Source: VBCG01 sp044226535 (GTDB lineage Bacteria; Pseudomonadota; Gammaproteobacteria; Burkholderiales; Casimicrobiaceae). Taken from it: 64,000 nucleotides of DNA. Positions 33,774 through 43,497 of this stretch are shown piece after piece; position 1 is the first letter of the stretch; each line of letters opens with the position of its first letter. Both the position numbers and the translations under genes were made by a program. The DNA is taken from the NCBI GenBank assembly GCA_044226535.1, contig JBGAGT010000018.1, forward strand, positions 21,080 to 85,079, given 5' to 3'. Under the pieces are notes generated by a model. That model was not told where the DNA came from. It did no database searches and was given only the letters and a program-made list of their open reading frames with translations.

Positions 33774-34724
33774 ATGGTCCAGCATCGCCTGCAAACCCCC
33801 GAAGAGATCGCCGCGCGCGCCGGCGGCGAGATCCCGTTCCTGCGCATGCCCGATCGCCGCGCGGCCTTCGCCGATCGCGCCGCGCGACTGCGCTCGCTCG
33901 CGGCCGGCCACGCCATGGCGGACTACCTGCTGTTCGTCGCCGAGCTCGCCGAGGCGCAGCAGCGCGCGCTGGAGGCGATGCCGCCGGTCCGCCTGCCTTC
34001 TCCCGACGCGCTCGCGACGGCCAACGAGCACCGCATGCCTCCGCTGGCGCATTCGACGCACCTGCGCGACCCGCTGTGGTGCGACCTCGCGCGCCGCATG
34101 CTGCGCGATTTCGCCGAGCAATCGAACGCACGGGGGCGCGTGCGCGAGGTCGCGGTCGAGCTCGAGGGCCGGCGCGACGAGTACTTCGAGGCGCAGGCGA
34201 GCAAGCTCCTGTCGGGCGTGACGCTGGGCCTCGACCTCGCGCACGCACCCTTCGTCGGCGCAGCGCTGCAGGTCTACTTCACCCACCTCGCGATCGCGCT
34301 CGGCGCAGCCGCGTTCCCGCGCACCGACGTCGCCACGCTCTGCCCCTGCTGCGGTGCACGCCCCACCGCCAGCGTGGTGCGCATCGGCGGAGGCGACGCG
34401 GGCTACCGCTTCCTGCACTGCGGGCTGTGCAACGCCGAGTGGCACATGGTGCGCGTCAAGTGCAGCAACTGCGAGAACACCAGGGGGCTGGGCTACCCCG
34501 TGGTCGACGACGGCACGCCGCTCGAGCGGAAGGTCGTGAAGGCCGAGACCTGCCCGGAGTGCGGCACCTACCTCAAGATCACGAACCAGGAACGCGACAC
34601 CGCCGCCGAGCCCGTCGCCGACGACCTCGCGACGCTGTCGCTGGACATCCTCGTCGGCGAATCGGGCTTCGCGCCCTCGGGGATCAATTTCATGCTGCTG
34701 CACGGCGAGCCGCCGGCCGCATGA
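33774..34724 (+). CDS. fdhE: Formate dehydrogenase accessory protein FdhE
   Basis: Cytoplasmic maturation factor of 316 residues for Tat-exported, membrane-bound formate dehydrogenases. It binds iron in a rubredoxin-like manner through four CxxC pairs, all present: CPCC, CGLC, CSNC and CPEC, in the C-terminal half. The N-terminal half is helical (FVGAALQVYFTHLAIALGA). It follows the repeat array and overlaps selA by four bases (ATGA). Its presence supports the FdnG/FdoG (respiratory) assignment of the enzyme. Confidence 0.95.
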   Translation: MVQHRLQTPEEIAARAGGEIPFLRMPDRRAAFADRAARLRSLAAGHAMADYLLFVAELAEAQQRALEAMPPVRLPSPDALATANEHRMPPLAHSTHLRDPLWCDLARRMLRDFAEQSNARGRVREVAVELEGRRDEYFEAQASKLLSGVTLGLDLAHAPFVGAALQVYFTHLAIALGAAAFPRTDVATLCPCCGARPTASVVRIGGGDAGYRFLHCGLCNAEWHMVRVKCSNCENTRGLGYPVVDDGTPLERKVVKAETCPECGTYLKITNQERDTAAEPVADDLATLSLDILVGESGFAPSGINFMLLHGEPPAA

Positions 34725-36160
34725 AGCCTGCGGCAAGCGCCTCGCCCCTGCCTTCGGTCGACCGCATGCTGCGGCACCCGGCGCTCACCGCGCTCGCCGG
34801 CGTGCACGGCCGCGCCTTCGTCGCGCGCGTCGTCCGCGAGGAGCTCGAGGCGCGGCGCTCGGCGCTGGCACCGCGACGCGGCGCGGCCGCGGACGAGGAT
34901 GCCGTGGCGGCCGCGGTCGCCGCGCGTGCCGAGGCGCTGCTCGCGCCCGCGCTGAAGCCGGTGTTCAACCTGACGGGCGTCGTGCTGCACACCAACCTCG
35001 GGCGCGCGGTGCTGGCCGACGAGGCCGTCGAGGCCGTGGCGCGTGCCATGCGCGCGCCGGCGAACCTCGAGTTCGACCTCGCAAGCGGCGAGCGCGGCGA
35101 GCGCGATGCGCTGGTCGAGTCGCTGCTCGTCGAGCTGACGGGCGCCGAGGCCGCCACCGTGGTCAACAACAACGCGTCGGCGGTGCTCCTCACCATCGCG
35201 GCGCTGGCGGCGCGGCGCGAGGTGCTGGTGTCGCGGGGCGAGCTGGTCGAGATCGGCGGCGCGTTCCGCATGCCCGACGTCATGAAGGCCGCGGGGGCGC
35301 GCATGGTCGAGGTCGGCACCACCAACCGCACGCACGCGCGCGACTTCCGCGAGGCGCTCGGCCCGCGCAGCGCGCTGGTGATGAAGGTCCACGCCAGCAA
35401 CTACGTGATCAGCGGCTTCACCGCCAGCGTCGACGAGGCCGAGCTCGCCGGCATCGCCCACGGCGCCGGCATTCCCTTCGCGGTCGACCTCGGCAGCGGT
35501 GCGCTCGCCGACCTTTCGGCCTGGGGCCTGCCGCGCGAGCCGCTGCCGCAGGACGCGCTCCGCGCGGGTGCCGACGTCGTGACCTTCAGCGGCGACAAGC
35601 TGCTGGGAGGCCCGCAGGCGGGGCTGATCGTCGGGCGGCGCGAGGCCATCGCGCGCATCCGCAGGCATCCGCTCAAGCGCGCGCTGCGCGTGTCGAAGCT
35701 CACGCTGGCCGCCCTGGAGGCGACGCTCGCGCTCTATCGCCATCCGGAAAGCCTGGCCGCGCGGCTGCCCACGCTGCGCCTCATCGCGCGCCGCCGCGAG
35801 GACATCGCCGCGCTGGCGGCGCGCGTCGCGCCGGCAGTCCGCGCAGCCTTGGGCGATGCCTTCGAGGTGGACGTGGTCGACACGCTGGGCGAGATCGGCT
35901 CGGGATCGCTGCCGGTGGCCACGCTGCCCTCGGCGGCGCTGGCGATCGCGCCGGCCACGCCCGCGGCGAAGGGCGGCGGCCGCGGCGCGGAACGCGGCGC
36001 CGCGCGCGGCGCGGGGCGCGCGCTGCTCGGCCTCGCGGCAGGCCTTCGGCGCCTGCCCATCCCCGTCGTCGGGCGCATCGCCGAGGGGCGCCTGCTCCTC
36101 GACCTGCGCTGCCTCGAGGACGAAGCCGCGTTCGTCGCGCAATTGCCGCGGCTGCGATGA
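34721..36160 (+). CDS. selA: L-seryl-tRNA(Sec) selenium transferase
   Basis: Pyridoxal-phosphate enzyme of 479 residues converting Ser-tRNA(Sec) to Sec-tRNA(Sec) with selenophosphate. The N-terminal domain binds the tRNA (LPSVDRMLRHPAL ... RRSALA). FNLTGVVLHTNLGRA begins the catalytic core, TTNRTHARDF is conserved, and the PLP Lys is K293 in FSGDKLLGGPQAG. The ATG overlaps the fdhE stop and the TGA overlaps the selB start (ATGA at both ends), so fdhE, selA and selB are translationally coupled. It is slightly longer than E. coli SelA (463). Confidence 0.96.
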   Translation: MKPAASASPLPSVDRMLRHPALTALAGVHGRAFVARVVREELEARRSALAPRRGAAADEDAVAAAVAARAEALLAPALKPVFNLTGVVLHTNLGRAVLADEAVEAVARAMRAPANLEFDLASGERGERDALVESLLVELTGAEAATVVNNNASAVLLTIAALAARREVLVSRGELVEIGGAFRMPDVMKAAGARMVEVGTTNRTHARDFREALGPRSALVMKVHASNYVISGFTASVDEAELAGIAHGAGIPFAVDLGSGALADLSAWGLPREPLPQDALRAGADVVTFSGDKLLGGPQAGLIVGRREAIARIRRHPLKRALRVSKLTLAALEATLALYRHPESLAARLPTLRLIARRREDIAALAARVAPAVRAALGDAFEVDVVDTLGEIGSGSLPVATLPSAALAIAPATPAAKGGGRGAERGAARGAGRALLGLAAGLRRLPIPVVGRIAEGRLLLDLRCLEDEAAFVAQLPRLR

Positions 36161-38052
36161 TCGTCGGCACTGCCGGGCACATCGACCACGGCAAGACCAC
36201 GTTGGTGCGCGCACTGACCGGCGTCGATACCGACCGGCTTCCCGAGGAAAAGGCGCGCGGCATCTCCATCGAGCTCGGCTACGCCTACGCGCCGCTCGCC
36301 GGCGGCGGGTCGCTGGGCTTCGTCGACGTGCCGGGCCACGAGCGCTTCGTGCACACCATGCTCGCCGGCGCGACCGGCGTCGACTTCGCGCTGCTCGTCG
36401 TGGCCGCCGACGATGGGGTGATGCCGCAGACGCGCGAGCATGTCGCGCTCCTCGACATCCTCGGCCTGCGGCAAGGCGCGGTGGCGATCACCAAGGCCGA
36501 CCGCGTCGAGGCCGCGCGCGCCGCCGCGGTCGAGGCCCAGGTCGCGTCGCTCCTCGACGGCACCGGCCTCGCCGGTTCGCCGTCGTTCCGCGTCGCCGCA
36601 CCCGAGGGCATCGGCGTCGACGCGCTGCGCGAGCACCTGCACCACCTGGCCGCCTCGGCCGCCGTGCGGGCACCGCAGGGTCATTTCCGCCTCGCGGTCG
36701 ACCGCTCGTTCACGTTGCAGGGCATCGGCACCGTGGTCACGGGGACCGTGCACGCCGGTGCGGTCGGGGTGGGCGAGCGCCTGCTGGTGCTGCCGTCGCT
36801 GCGCGAGGTGCGCGTGCGCGGCATCCGGGCGAACGCGCACGCGGCGGCGCGCGCCGTGGCGGGTGAACGCGCGGCGCTCAACCTCGCCGGCGTCGCGCGC
36901 GAGGACGTCGAGCGCGGCGACTGGATCGTCGCGCCGGCGCTCGGCTTCACGACCACGCGCTTCGACGCGCGCCTGCGCTGGAGCCCCGACGCCGGCGCCG
37001 CCGAGCGCGGGGCCGACGCGCTGCACCTCCACGCCGGCGCGGGCCACGCCATGGGGCGCGTCGTGCCGCTGGTCGAGCCCGGCGCGCAGGGCGCGCTGGT
37101 GCAGGTGATCGTGCACGAGCCGCTGCACCTCGTGCAGGGCGACCGCTTCGTGCTCCGCGACGCGGCGGCGAGCCGGACGCTGGGGGGCGGCGTGGTGATC
37201 GACCCGCTGGCGCCCGCGCGCTACCGGCGTTCGCCCGAGCGGCTCGCGAGCCTCGTGGCGCTGGAGCGCCCGACGCCGCTCGAGCGGCTCGAGGCGCTGG
37301 CGGATGCGCATCCCGGCGGGGTGGAGCTCGCGCGCTTCGCGCGCGCGGCGAACATCGTCGATCCCGGGGCGCTGCTCGCGGGCAGCGCACTGCGCCCGGC
37401 AGGCGCGGGCGAGGCGGCCTTCGCCGTGGCGCCCCGGCACTGGGAGGCGATGTCGCGGCGGCTCGACGAGGCGCTCGCGGGCTTCCATGGCGCCCACCCC
37501 GACGACATCGGGCCCGAGCTCGCGCGGCTGCGCCGAATCGCGCTGCCGCGCGTCGATCCCGTCGTGTACCGCGCCCTGCTCGAGGCGCGCCTCGCTTCCG
37601 GCGCGGTAGTGCGTACGGGGGCCTGGATACGCCTCGCGTCGTACGATACCGCGCCCTCGGCGAGCGACCGCGCGCTGCTCGAGAAGCTGGAGCCCCGGCT
37701 CGCCGAAGCGGGGTTCGACCCGCCCTGGGTGCGCGACCTCGCGCGCGACGCCGGCGTCGCCGACGATGCCGTGCGGGGGACGCTCGCGCGCGCCGCGCGC
37801 CGCGGCAGCATGTTCGCCGTGGTGCGCGACCTGTACTATCCCGCACAGACGGTGGCGGCGCTGGAGGCGATCCTGCGCGAGCTGCAGGAAACAGAGGGCG
37901 AGGTTCGTGCCGCGGCGTTCCGCGACCGCACCGGGCTCGGGCGCAAGCGCGCGATCCAGATCCTCGAGTTCTTCGACCGCGTGGGACTCACGCGCCGCGT
38001 GCGCGAGCGGCATTTCCTGCGCACCGACGCGACGTCGCTGGTGGGACGGTGA
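36157..38052 (+). CDS. selB: Selenocysteine-specific elongation factor SelB
   Basis: GTPase of 631 residues that delivers Sec-tRNA(Sec) to UGA codons marked by a SECIS. The G1 motif is GTAGHIDHGKTTL at residues 4-16, G2 lies near ARGISIELG, G3 is DVPGHERF and G4 is TKAD. Domains 2 and 3 follow (GIGTVVTGTV). The C-terminal half holds four winged-helix domains for mRNA hairpin binding, ending FRDRTGLGRKRAIQILEFFD, the usual SelB signature. It starts within the selA stop and is followed 12 bases later by tRNA-Sec. Confidence 0.97.
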   Translation: MIVGTAGHIDHGKTTLVRALTGVDTDRLPEEKARGISIELGYAYAPLAGGGSLGFVDVPGHERFVHTMLAGATGVDFALLVVAADDGVMPQTREHVALLDILGLRQGAVAITKADRVEAARAAAVEAQVASLLDGTGLAGSPSFRVAAPEGIGVDALREHLHHLAASAAVRAPQGHFRLAVDRSFTLQGIGTVVTGTVHAGAVGVGERLLVLPSLREVRVRGIRANAHAAARAVAGERAALNLAGVAREDVERGDWIVAPALGFTTTRFDARLRWSPDAGAAERGADALHLHAGAGHAMGRVVPLVEPGAQGALVQVIVHEPLHLVQGDRFVLRDAAASRTLGGGVVIDPLAPARYRRSPERLASLVALERPTPLERLEALADAHPGGVELARFARAANIVDPGALLAGSALRPAGAGEAAFAVAPRHWEAMSRRLDEALAGFHGAHPDDIGPELARLRRIALPRVDPVVYRALLEARLASGAVVRTGAWIRLASYDTAPSASDRALLEKLEPRLAEAGFDPPWVRDLARDAGVADDAVRGTLARAARRGSMFAVVRDLYYPAQTVAALEAILRELQETEGEVRAAAFRDRTGLGRKRAIQILEFFDRVGLTRRVRERHFLRTDATSLVGR

Positions 38053-38064
38053 GATGAAGGCAAC

Positions 38065-38160
38065 GGAAGAGACACGCCTCCGGTGGGGCGGCCGGGCTTC
38101 AAACCCGGTTGGGGGCGCCACGCGCTCCCGGGTGGGTTCGACTCCCATTCTCTTCCGCCA
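38065..38160 (+). tRNA. selC: tRNA-Sec (anticodon UCA)
   Basis: A 96-nt tRNA of the bacterial selenocysteine type. The 8-bp acceptor stem, one longer than in ordinary tRNAs, pairs GGAAGAGA (38065-38072) with TCTCTTCC-type bases (38149-38156), followed by G and an encoded CCA (38158-38160). The anticodon stem CCGGG/CCCGG (38092-38096/38104-38108) closes loop CTTCAAA with anticodon TCA at 38099-38101. A long variable arm (TTGGGGGCGCCACGCGCTCC) and a T arm with GGTTCGACTCC are present. It resembles E. coli selC base for base in the invariant parts, and decodes the UGA in the formate dehydrogenase. Confidence 0.97.
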
Positions 38161-38270
38161 TCCGTTCGCGCGCCGGTAGCGAGGCCAATGCCCCGCGCAC
38201 GGGCCGCAGGCGGCCTCGCGCCTGCTGCACCGCAGCTTGACGCTGCGCGCCACGGGCTGCCTAATGGCCA

Positions 38271-38297
38271 CCAGGGTGGAATCGTGTTCCACCCTGG
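38271..38297 (+). promoter_or_regulatory. IclR-type operator palindrome
   Basis: A perfect inverted repeat with 11-base arms, CCAGGGTGGAA (38271-38281) and TTCCACCCTGG (38287-38297), around five bases TCGTG. Its core, TGGAA-N5-TTCCA, has the same layout as the E. coli IclR box (TGGAAATNATTTCCA). It lies at the 5' end of an IclR-family gene and overlaps one candidate start codon, so autoregulation, and control of the following operon, is likely. Confidence 0.75.
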
Positions 38298-39171
38298 ACC
38301 GGCCTTGATCTATCCCACCACCCAACGCGCATTCGACGTCCTCGAGCGGCTCGCCACCGAGCCTGCAGGATTGCCGCTCACGTCGCTCGCCTGCGAGCTC
38401 GCGCTGCCCAAGAGCGCGACGCACCGCCTGCTGCTGTCGCTGGTCGACGCGGGCTATGTGGCGCAGGACGCGCTGACGCAGCACTACCGGCCGACTTTCA
38501 AGATGGCCACGCTGGGCTTCCGGCTGCTCGCGGCGACCAGCGTGCACGACGTCTGCCAGCCGGTGCTCGACCGCCTCGCCGCCGCCTGCGGCGACCTCGC
38601 GCGCCTCGCCGTGGTGGACGGCGACACGTTGCGTTGGGTGGCGAAGGCGCAGGGCGCGCATGCGGGCCTGCGCTACGACCCCGAGATGGGCCAGGAGGTG
38701 GCGCTCTACGCGACCGCGGTCGCGCGCCTGTGGCTCGCGAGCCTGCCCGCCGGGCGTGCGCGCGGCATCCTCGCACGGGCCTGGCGGGACAACCGCCGCG
38801 CGCTGGGGCCACAGGCGCCGCGCTCGCTGGCGGTGGCCGAGGCGCGCATGCGCGAGGTCCGTGGCAAGGCCTGGGCCGCGGCCGTCGAGGAGGGCCTCGA
38901 GGGCGTGGCCGCCGTGGGGGCGGTGATCCGCGTCCCGGCAACCCGGCGCGCGCAGGCCGCGGCGGGCGAGGCAGGCGCGGGCGCCGTCGTCGGCACGGTG
39001 AGCATCACCGGGCCGGTCGCGCGCTTCGCGCCGCACCGCCGCCCGGTGCTCGGCCGGTTGTGCGTCGAGGCCGCCGCCGAGCTCGCCGAGTTGTGGCCGC
39101 TGCGCGGCTACCAGGCCCAGGCCTCGACGCTGCAACCTGCGCAGGGAGCACGCGATGTCCACGCAGCCTGA
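38284..39171 (+). CDS. IclR family transcriptional regulator
   Basis: Regulator of about 295 residues. The N-terminal winged helix is TTQRAFDVLERLATEPAGLP followed by ELALPKSATHRLLLSLVDAG, the IclR signature. The effector-binding GAF-like domain begins near residue 85 (RLLAATSVHDVCQPVLDRLA). Two starts are possible: GTG 38284, inside the palindrome with AGGGTGG as ribosome site, or TTG 38305 just after it; the first is used here. Its 3' end overlaps the cupin gene by 17 bases. It probably represses the downstream cupin-ABC-aldolase operon in the absence of its substrate. Confidence 0.85.
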   Translation: MFHPGPALIYPTTQRAFDVLERLATEPAGLPLTSLACELALPKSATHRLLLSLVDAGYVAQDALTQHYRPTFKMATLGFRLLAATSVHDVCQPVLDRLAAACGDLARLAVVDGDTLRWVAKAQGAHAGLRYDPEMGQEVALYATAVARLWLASLPAGRARGILARAWRDNRRALGPQAPRSLAVAEARMREVRGKAWAAAVEEGLEGVAAVGAVIRVPATRRAQAAAGEAGAGAVVGTVSITGPVARFAPHRRPVLGRLCVEAAAELAELWPLRGYQAQASTLQPAQGARDVHAA

Positions 39172-39736
39172 CGATCCTTCCGGCGGCATGCCGGTTCGCC
39201 CCCGACCGCGCACGGGCGATACATCTGTCGGTCAGGCGGCTCGCGCGGGCGGCGATCCCGATGGCCGCGCCGGCACCATGCTCGGCGACACCGGCACGCG
39301 CGTCCCCGCGCGCTATGCGGGGCCGCTGCCGCTCGCCGGGGCGCTCACGCGGCTCGCCCGCGGCGACGCGGCGTTCCGGCGCGACGGGCCGCGTGCCGAC
39401 GTCGAATACCGCGACCTGGGCTGGGCGGACGCGAGCGGCGGCGCCATCGGCGCCAAGCACATCCGCGCCATCCGTCCCTTCGAGACCGAGACCGGCTGGC
39501 ACTGGCACGACATGCGCGGGCATTTCATCTTCGTCATGCGCGGCTGGATCCGCTTCGGCTACGAGGGGGTGGCCGAGGCCGTGACGGTACACGCCGGCCA
39601 GTCGCTGTCGCAGCCCGCGGGCGTCGCGCACAACGTGCTGGCGCGTTCCGACGACATGGAGCTCATCGAGATCAACCTGCCCTCGACCTACGGCACCTGG
39701 GAGCTCGCGGCGGGCACAGGGGAGGCCGGCCGATGA
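39155..39736 (+). CDS. Cupin domain protein
   Basis: Protein of 193 residues. The first 60 are Pro/Arg/Gly-rich and probably unstructured. A single cupin barrel follows, with metal ligands in GWHWHDMRGHFIFVMRG (H116, H118) and a later His in QPAGVAHNVLARSDDME. Such small cupins bind a transition metal and act as isomerases, dioxygenases or ligand sensors. It overlaps the IclR gene and, by ATGA, the ABC permease gene, so it belongs to the uptake/catabolic operon. The exact reaction is unknown. Confidence 0.82.
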   Translation: MSTQPDDPSGGMPVRPRPRTGDTSVGQAARAGGDPDGRAGTMLGDTGTRVPARYAGPLPLAGALTRLARGDAAFRRDGPRADVEYRDLGWADASGGAIGAKHIRAIRPFETETGWHWHDMRGHFIFVMRGWIRFGYEGVAEAVTVHAGQSLSQPAGVAHNVLARSDDMELIEINLPSTYGTWELAAGTGEAGR

Positions 39737-40590
39737 GCGACGCGCCCGCGTCCCTCGCTGCCGGTGCCGCGGAAGACGCCACCGACGAGGCGCCGCCCCG
39801 TGGCGCGATCCTCGCCTGGCTGCGCCATCGCGGGTCGGCGCTGGCCGCATTCGCCCTCCTGTTCCTGGTCTGGGAATTCGCGGTCCACCTCTTCGGCATC
39901 AAGGAGTACCTGCTGCCGCCGCCGTCCAAGGTGTGGACCGAGTTCGCCAAGCGCTACGCCACCGTGATGCCCAGCGTATGGGTCACGCTGCAGGAGATCA
40001 TCGCCGGCTACCTGCTCGCCGTGGTCGTGAGCATCCCCATGGCCTTCGTCGTGGCGCGCTCGGCCTTCGTCGAGCGTGCGATCTATCCGGTGATCGTGTT
40101 CATGCAGATCATCCCCAAGATCGCCATCGCGCCGCTGTTCATCATCTGGTTCGGCTTCGGCTTCACGCCCAAGCTGCTGCTGGTGTTCCTGCTGTCGTTC
40201 TTCCCCATCGTGGTCGCGAGCCTCGCGGGGTTCAAGAGCGCCGACCGCGACATCACCGACTTCGCACGCACCACCGGCGCCTCGCCCTGGCGCATGTTCC
40301 TGCGCATCGAGCTGCCGCAGGCGTTGCCGCACATCTTCACCGGCCTCAAGGTGGGCGCGGCGCTCGCCGCGACCGCGGCGGTGGTGGCGGAGTTCGTGGC
40401 CTCCGACAAGGGGCTCGGCTACCTGCTGCTGCAATACAACGGCAACATCGACACGCCGATGGTGTTCGCCACCATCGTGCTGCTTTCGATCCTGGGGCTG
40501 GCGGTGTACTACGCCGTCGAGCTCCTCGAGCGGCTGGTCATTCCCTGGCACGTGTCGCGGCAGGCGGGCGCCGCCGACGCGACGCTGTGA
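39733..40590 (+). CDS. ABC transporter permease (SsuC/TauC/ThiX type)
   Basis: Inner-membrane permease of 285 residues of the nitrate/sulfonate/thiamine-precursor family, with about six hydrophobic helices. The ATPase-contact EAA loop is in TTGASPWRMFLRIELPQALP. LLPPPSKVWTEFAKR near the N-terminus is typical of this family. It overlaps the cupin stop (ATGA). The substrate is shared with the binding protein and ATPase that follow. Confidence 0.9.
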   Translation: MSDAPASLAAGAAEDATDEAPPRGAILAWLRHRGSALAAFALLFLVWEFAVHLFGIKEYLLPPPSKVWTEFAKRYATVMPSVWVTLQEIIAGYLLAVVVSIPMAFVVARSAFVERAIYPVIVFMQIIPKIAIAPLFIIWFGFGFTPKLLLVFLLSFFPIVVASLAGFKSADRDITDFARTTGASPWRMFLRIELPQALPHIFTGLKVGAALAATAAVVAEFVASDKGLGYLLLQYNGNIDTPMVFATIVLLSILGLAVYYAVELLERLVIPWHVSRQAGAADATL

Positions 40591-40618
40591 TCGCGTGTCG
40601 TTCCGACGTGCTTTAAAG

Positions 40619-40686
40619 TCATCCCCGCGAAAGCGGGGACCCAGCCTCGCGACAGCGGCGACCCATCCCCGCGAAGGCGGGCACCC
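40619..40686. repeat. Palindromic repeats between permease and binding-protein genes
   Basis: One good copy (40619-40643, GTCATCCCCGCGAAAGCGGG) followed by a degraded copy (about 40644-40662) and a third partial copy (about 40663-40686). They occupy most of the 122-base gap inside the ABC operon, much as the array between fdoI and fdhE does. Confidence 0.85.
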
Positions 40687-40712
40687 ATTTCCACCACGAT
40701 AGGAGAGACGCG

Positions 40713-41696
40713 ATGAACACCCACCGTATGCCGAGGATCGGGGCACTGCTGTTCGCAGGGCTCGCGGCGCTGGGAACGCTGCCCGCGCAGGCCGCCGACC
40801 CCGTTTCGCTGCGCCTCAACTGGTACCTGGGCGGCCTGCACGCGCCTTTCTACTACGGCAAGGACAAGGGCTTCTATGCCGCGGAAGGCATCGACCTCAC
40901 CATCAACGAGGGGCGGGGCTCGGTGGCCACCGTGCAGGCCGTCGCGGCGGGCACCGACACCTTCGGCTTGAACGACTCGTCGAGCCTCATCCTCACCGTG
41001 GCCAAGGGTGCCGAGGTGAAGTCGGTGATGTCGCTGCTCAACTCCACCGGCTATTCGGTGGTGTCGCTCGCCTCGTCGGGCATCAAGACACCCAAGGACC
41101 TCGAGGGCAAGAAGCTCGCGGTCACCCCCGGCGACCCGCTGGGGCAGCTCTTCCAGGCGCTCGCTGCGTACAACAAGCTCGACATGTCGAAGATCACGCT
41201 GGTGCAGGTCGACCCCGCGGCCAAGGTGGTGAGCGTGCTGGAAAAGCGCGCCGACGGCCTGCTGGGCGGCGTCGACGACCAGTACTTCCTGATCAAGCAG
41301 CGCGGCGTCGAGCCCGCGGCGCTGCGCTATGCCGACTGGGGCGCCAACATCGTCGGCATGACCATCACCACCAAGAGCGACCTCATCAAGTCCAATCCCG
41401 ACCTCGTGCGCCGCTTCGTGCGCGCGACCGTCAAGTCCTGGGAGGAAGCGAAGAAGCACCCCGAGGAGGCGGTCGCCTCCGCGCTCAAGGTGAAGCCCGA
41501 CCTCGACCGCGAATCGCAGCTCGGCCAGCTCAAGACCGACATCGGCCTCCTCGACTCGGCCAACTCCAGGGACAGGATCGGCTGGGGCGCGCAGGCCGAC
41601 TGGGACCAGACCCTCGACCTCATGAAGAAGTATCGCGACCTGCAGAGCAACCAGCCCTGGACGGCGTACCACACCAACGACTTCCTGCCGAAGTAG
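40713..41696 (+). CDS. ABC transporter substrate-binding protein (NMT1/THI5-like)
   Basis: Periplasmic binding protein of 327 residues with a signal peptide (GALLFAGLAALGTLPAQA, cleavage near 28-29). The start of the mature protein, VSLRLNWYLGGLHAPFYYGK, is the signature of the NMT1/THI5-like group, which binds pyrimidine precursors, sulfonates, riboflavin or aromatic carboxylates. The ATG at 40713 has an AGGAGAG site. It is the third gene of the operon. The ligand is not predictable from sequence. Confidence 0.9.
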   Translation: MNTHRMPRIGALLFAGLAALGTLPAQAADPVSLRLNWYLGGLHAPFYYGKDKGFYAAEGIDLTINEGRGSVATVQAVAAGTDTFGLNDSSSLILTVAKGAEVKSVMSLLNSTGYSVVSLASSGIKTPKDLEGKKLAVTPGDPLGQLFQALAAYNKLDMSKITLVQVDPAAKVVSVLEKRADGLLGGVDDQYFLIKQRGVEPAALRYADWGANIVGMTITTKSDLIKSNPDLVRRFVRATVKSWEEAKKHPEEAVASALKVKPDLDRESQLGQLKTDIGLLDSANSRDRIGWGAQADWDQTLDLMKKYRDLQSNQPWTAYHTNDFLPK

Positions 41697-41707
41697 GGGA
41701 CAGGGCG

Positions 41708-42522
<815 letters not shown>

Positions 42523-42526
<4 letters not shown>

Positions 42527-43473
42527 AGACCTTCGCCATGCGGGGCATCATCGCCGCGCCCGCGCTGCCGATGCTGCCCGACCATTCGATCGACTACGCG
42601 TCGCTCGACGGCTACCTCCGCTGGGTCGCCGCGCAGCGGCCGACCGCCATCGCCATGAACATGGATGCGAGCGAAGGGCCTGCGCTGACGCGCGACGAGC
42701 AGCTCGCCGTCGTCGAGGCGACGCGGCGCGCGATGGCCGCCGCGGGCGCCGACCTGCCGCTGGTCTCCGGCCTGATCGCCGGCTCGACCGCCGACGCGGT
42801 GGCCTGGGGCCGCTCGCTCGCGGGTGCCGGCGTCGACGCGTTGGCGATCTTCCCGCCGTTCCCCACCTTCCTCGGCAACCCGGTGCCGACGGAGATGATC
42901 CATCGCTATCACAAGGCGATCGGCGACGGCGTCGGTCTGCCGATGATCGCCTTCCAGTTCCCCAAGGCCTTCGGCCCCGACTTCCCGCCCGATTGCCTCG
43001 CGGCCCTGGCGTCGATCCCGCAGGTGATCGGCTTGAAGGAAGCCTCCTTCGACACCACCAAGACCGTCGAGACGATCGCCGCCGCGAAGGCGCTGCCGCG
43101 CAAGCTCGGCATCATGACGGGGAGCGACACCTTCATCCTCGAGGCGATGGTGATGGGTTGCGACGGCGCGCTGATCGGCTTCGCCGGCACCGCGACCGCC
43201 GAGCTCGTGGCCATGCAGCGCGCCGCGGCGGCCCGGGATTTCACGGCGGCCTTCGCGATCTGGGACCGGCTGGGGCCGCTCGCCCGATGCGCGTGGCGCG
43301 CCCCCATCCGCGACTACCGGCCGCGGATGAAGGAGGTGCTCAAGCTTCAGGGCCTCATCGCGCACGCCACGGTGCGGCCGCCGCAGCTCGGCGTCGACGA
43401 TGCAGAGCGCCGCGAGCTCGCGCGGCTCGCGCAAGCGGCCGGCCTGCTCGACGCGCGGCGCGCCGTGGCCTGA
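42523..43473 (+). CDS. DHDPS/NAL family aldolase of a catabolic operon
   Basis: Class I aldolase of the dihydrodipicolinate synthase/N-acetylneuraminate lyase family, 316 residues. The Schiff-base Lys is K172 in VIGLKEASFD. The pyruvate-binding GxxGE/T loop appears as MDASEGPALT, and ALIGFAGTATAELV follows. Its place at the end of an IclR-cupin-ABC operon argues for a catabolic lyase/hydratase (5-dehydro-4-deoxyglucarate, hydroxy-oxo acid or similar) rather than lysine synthesis. It overlaps the ATPase stop (ATGA). The substrate is unknown. Confidence 0.87.
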
Positions 43474-43497
43474 AAGGGGCCGCGTCCGCGCGGGCCG

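Noticed and set aside
38083..38283. Extended N-terminus of the IclR protein reaching back into tRNA-Sec
   Set aside because: The frame is open only by chance; it would overlap the tRNA, and the family domain begins after 38305.
35734..39213. Minus-strand open frame of 1159 codons opposite selA, selB and IclR genes
   Set aside because: Antisense shadow caused by high GC; it also crosses tRNA-Sec and the SelB GTPase motifs on the other strand.
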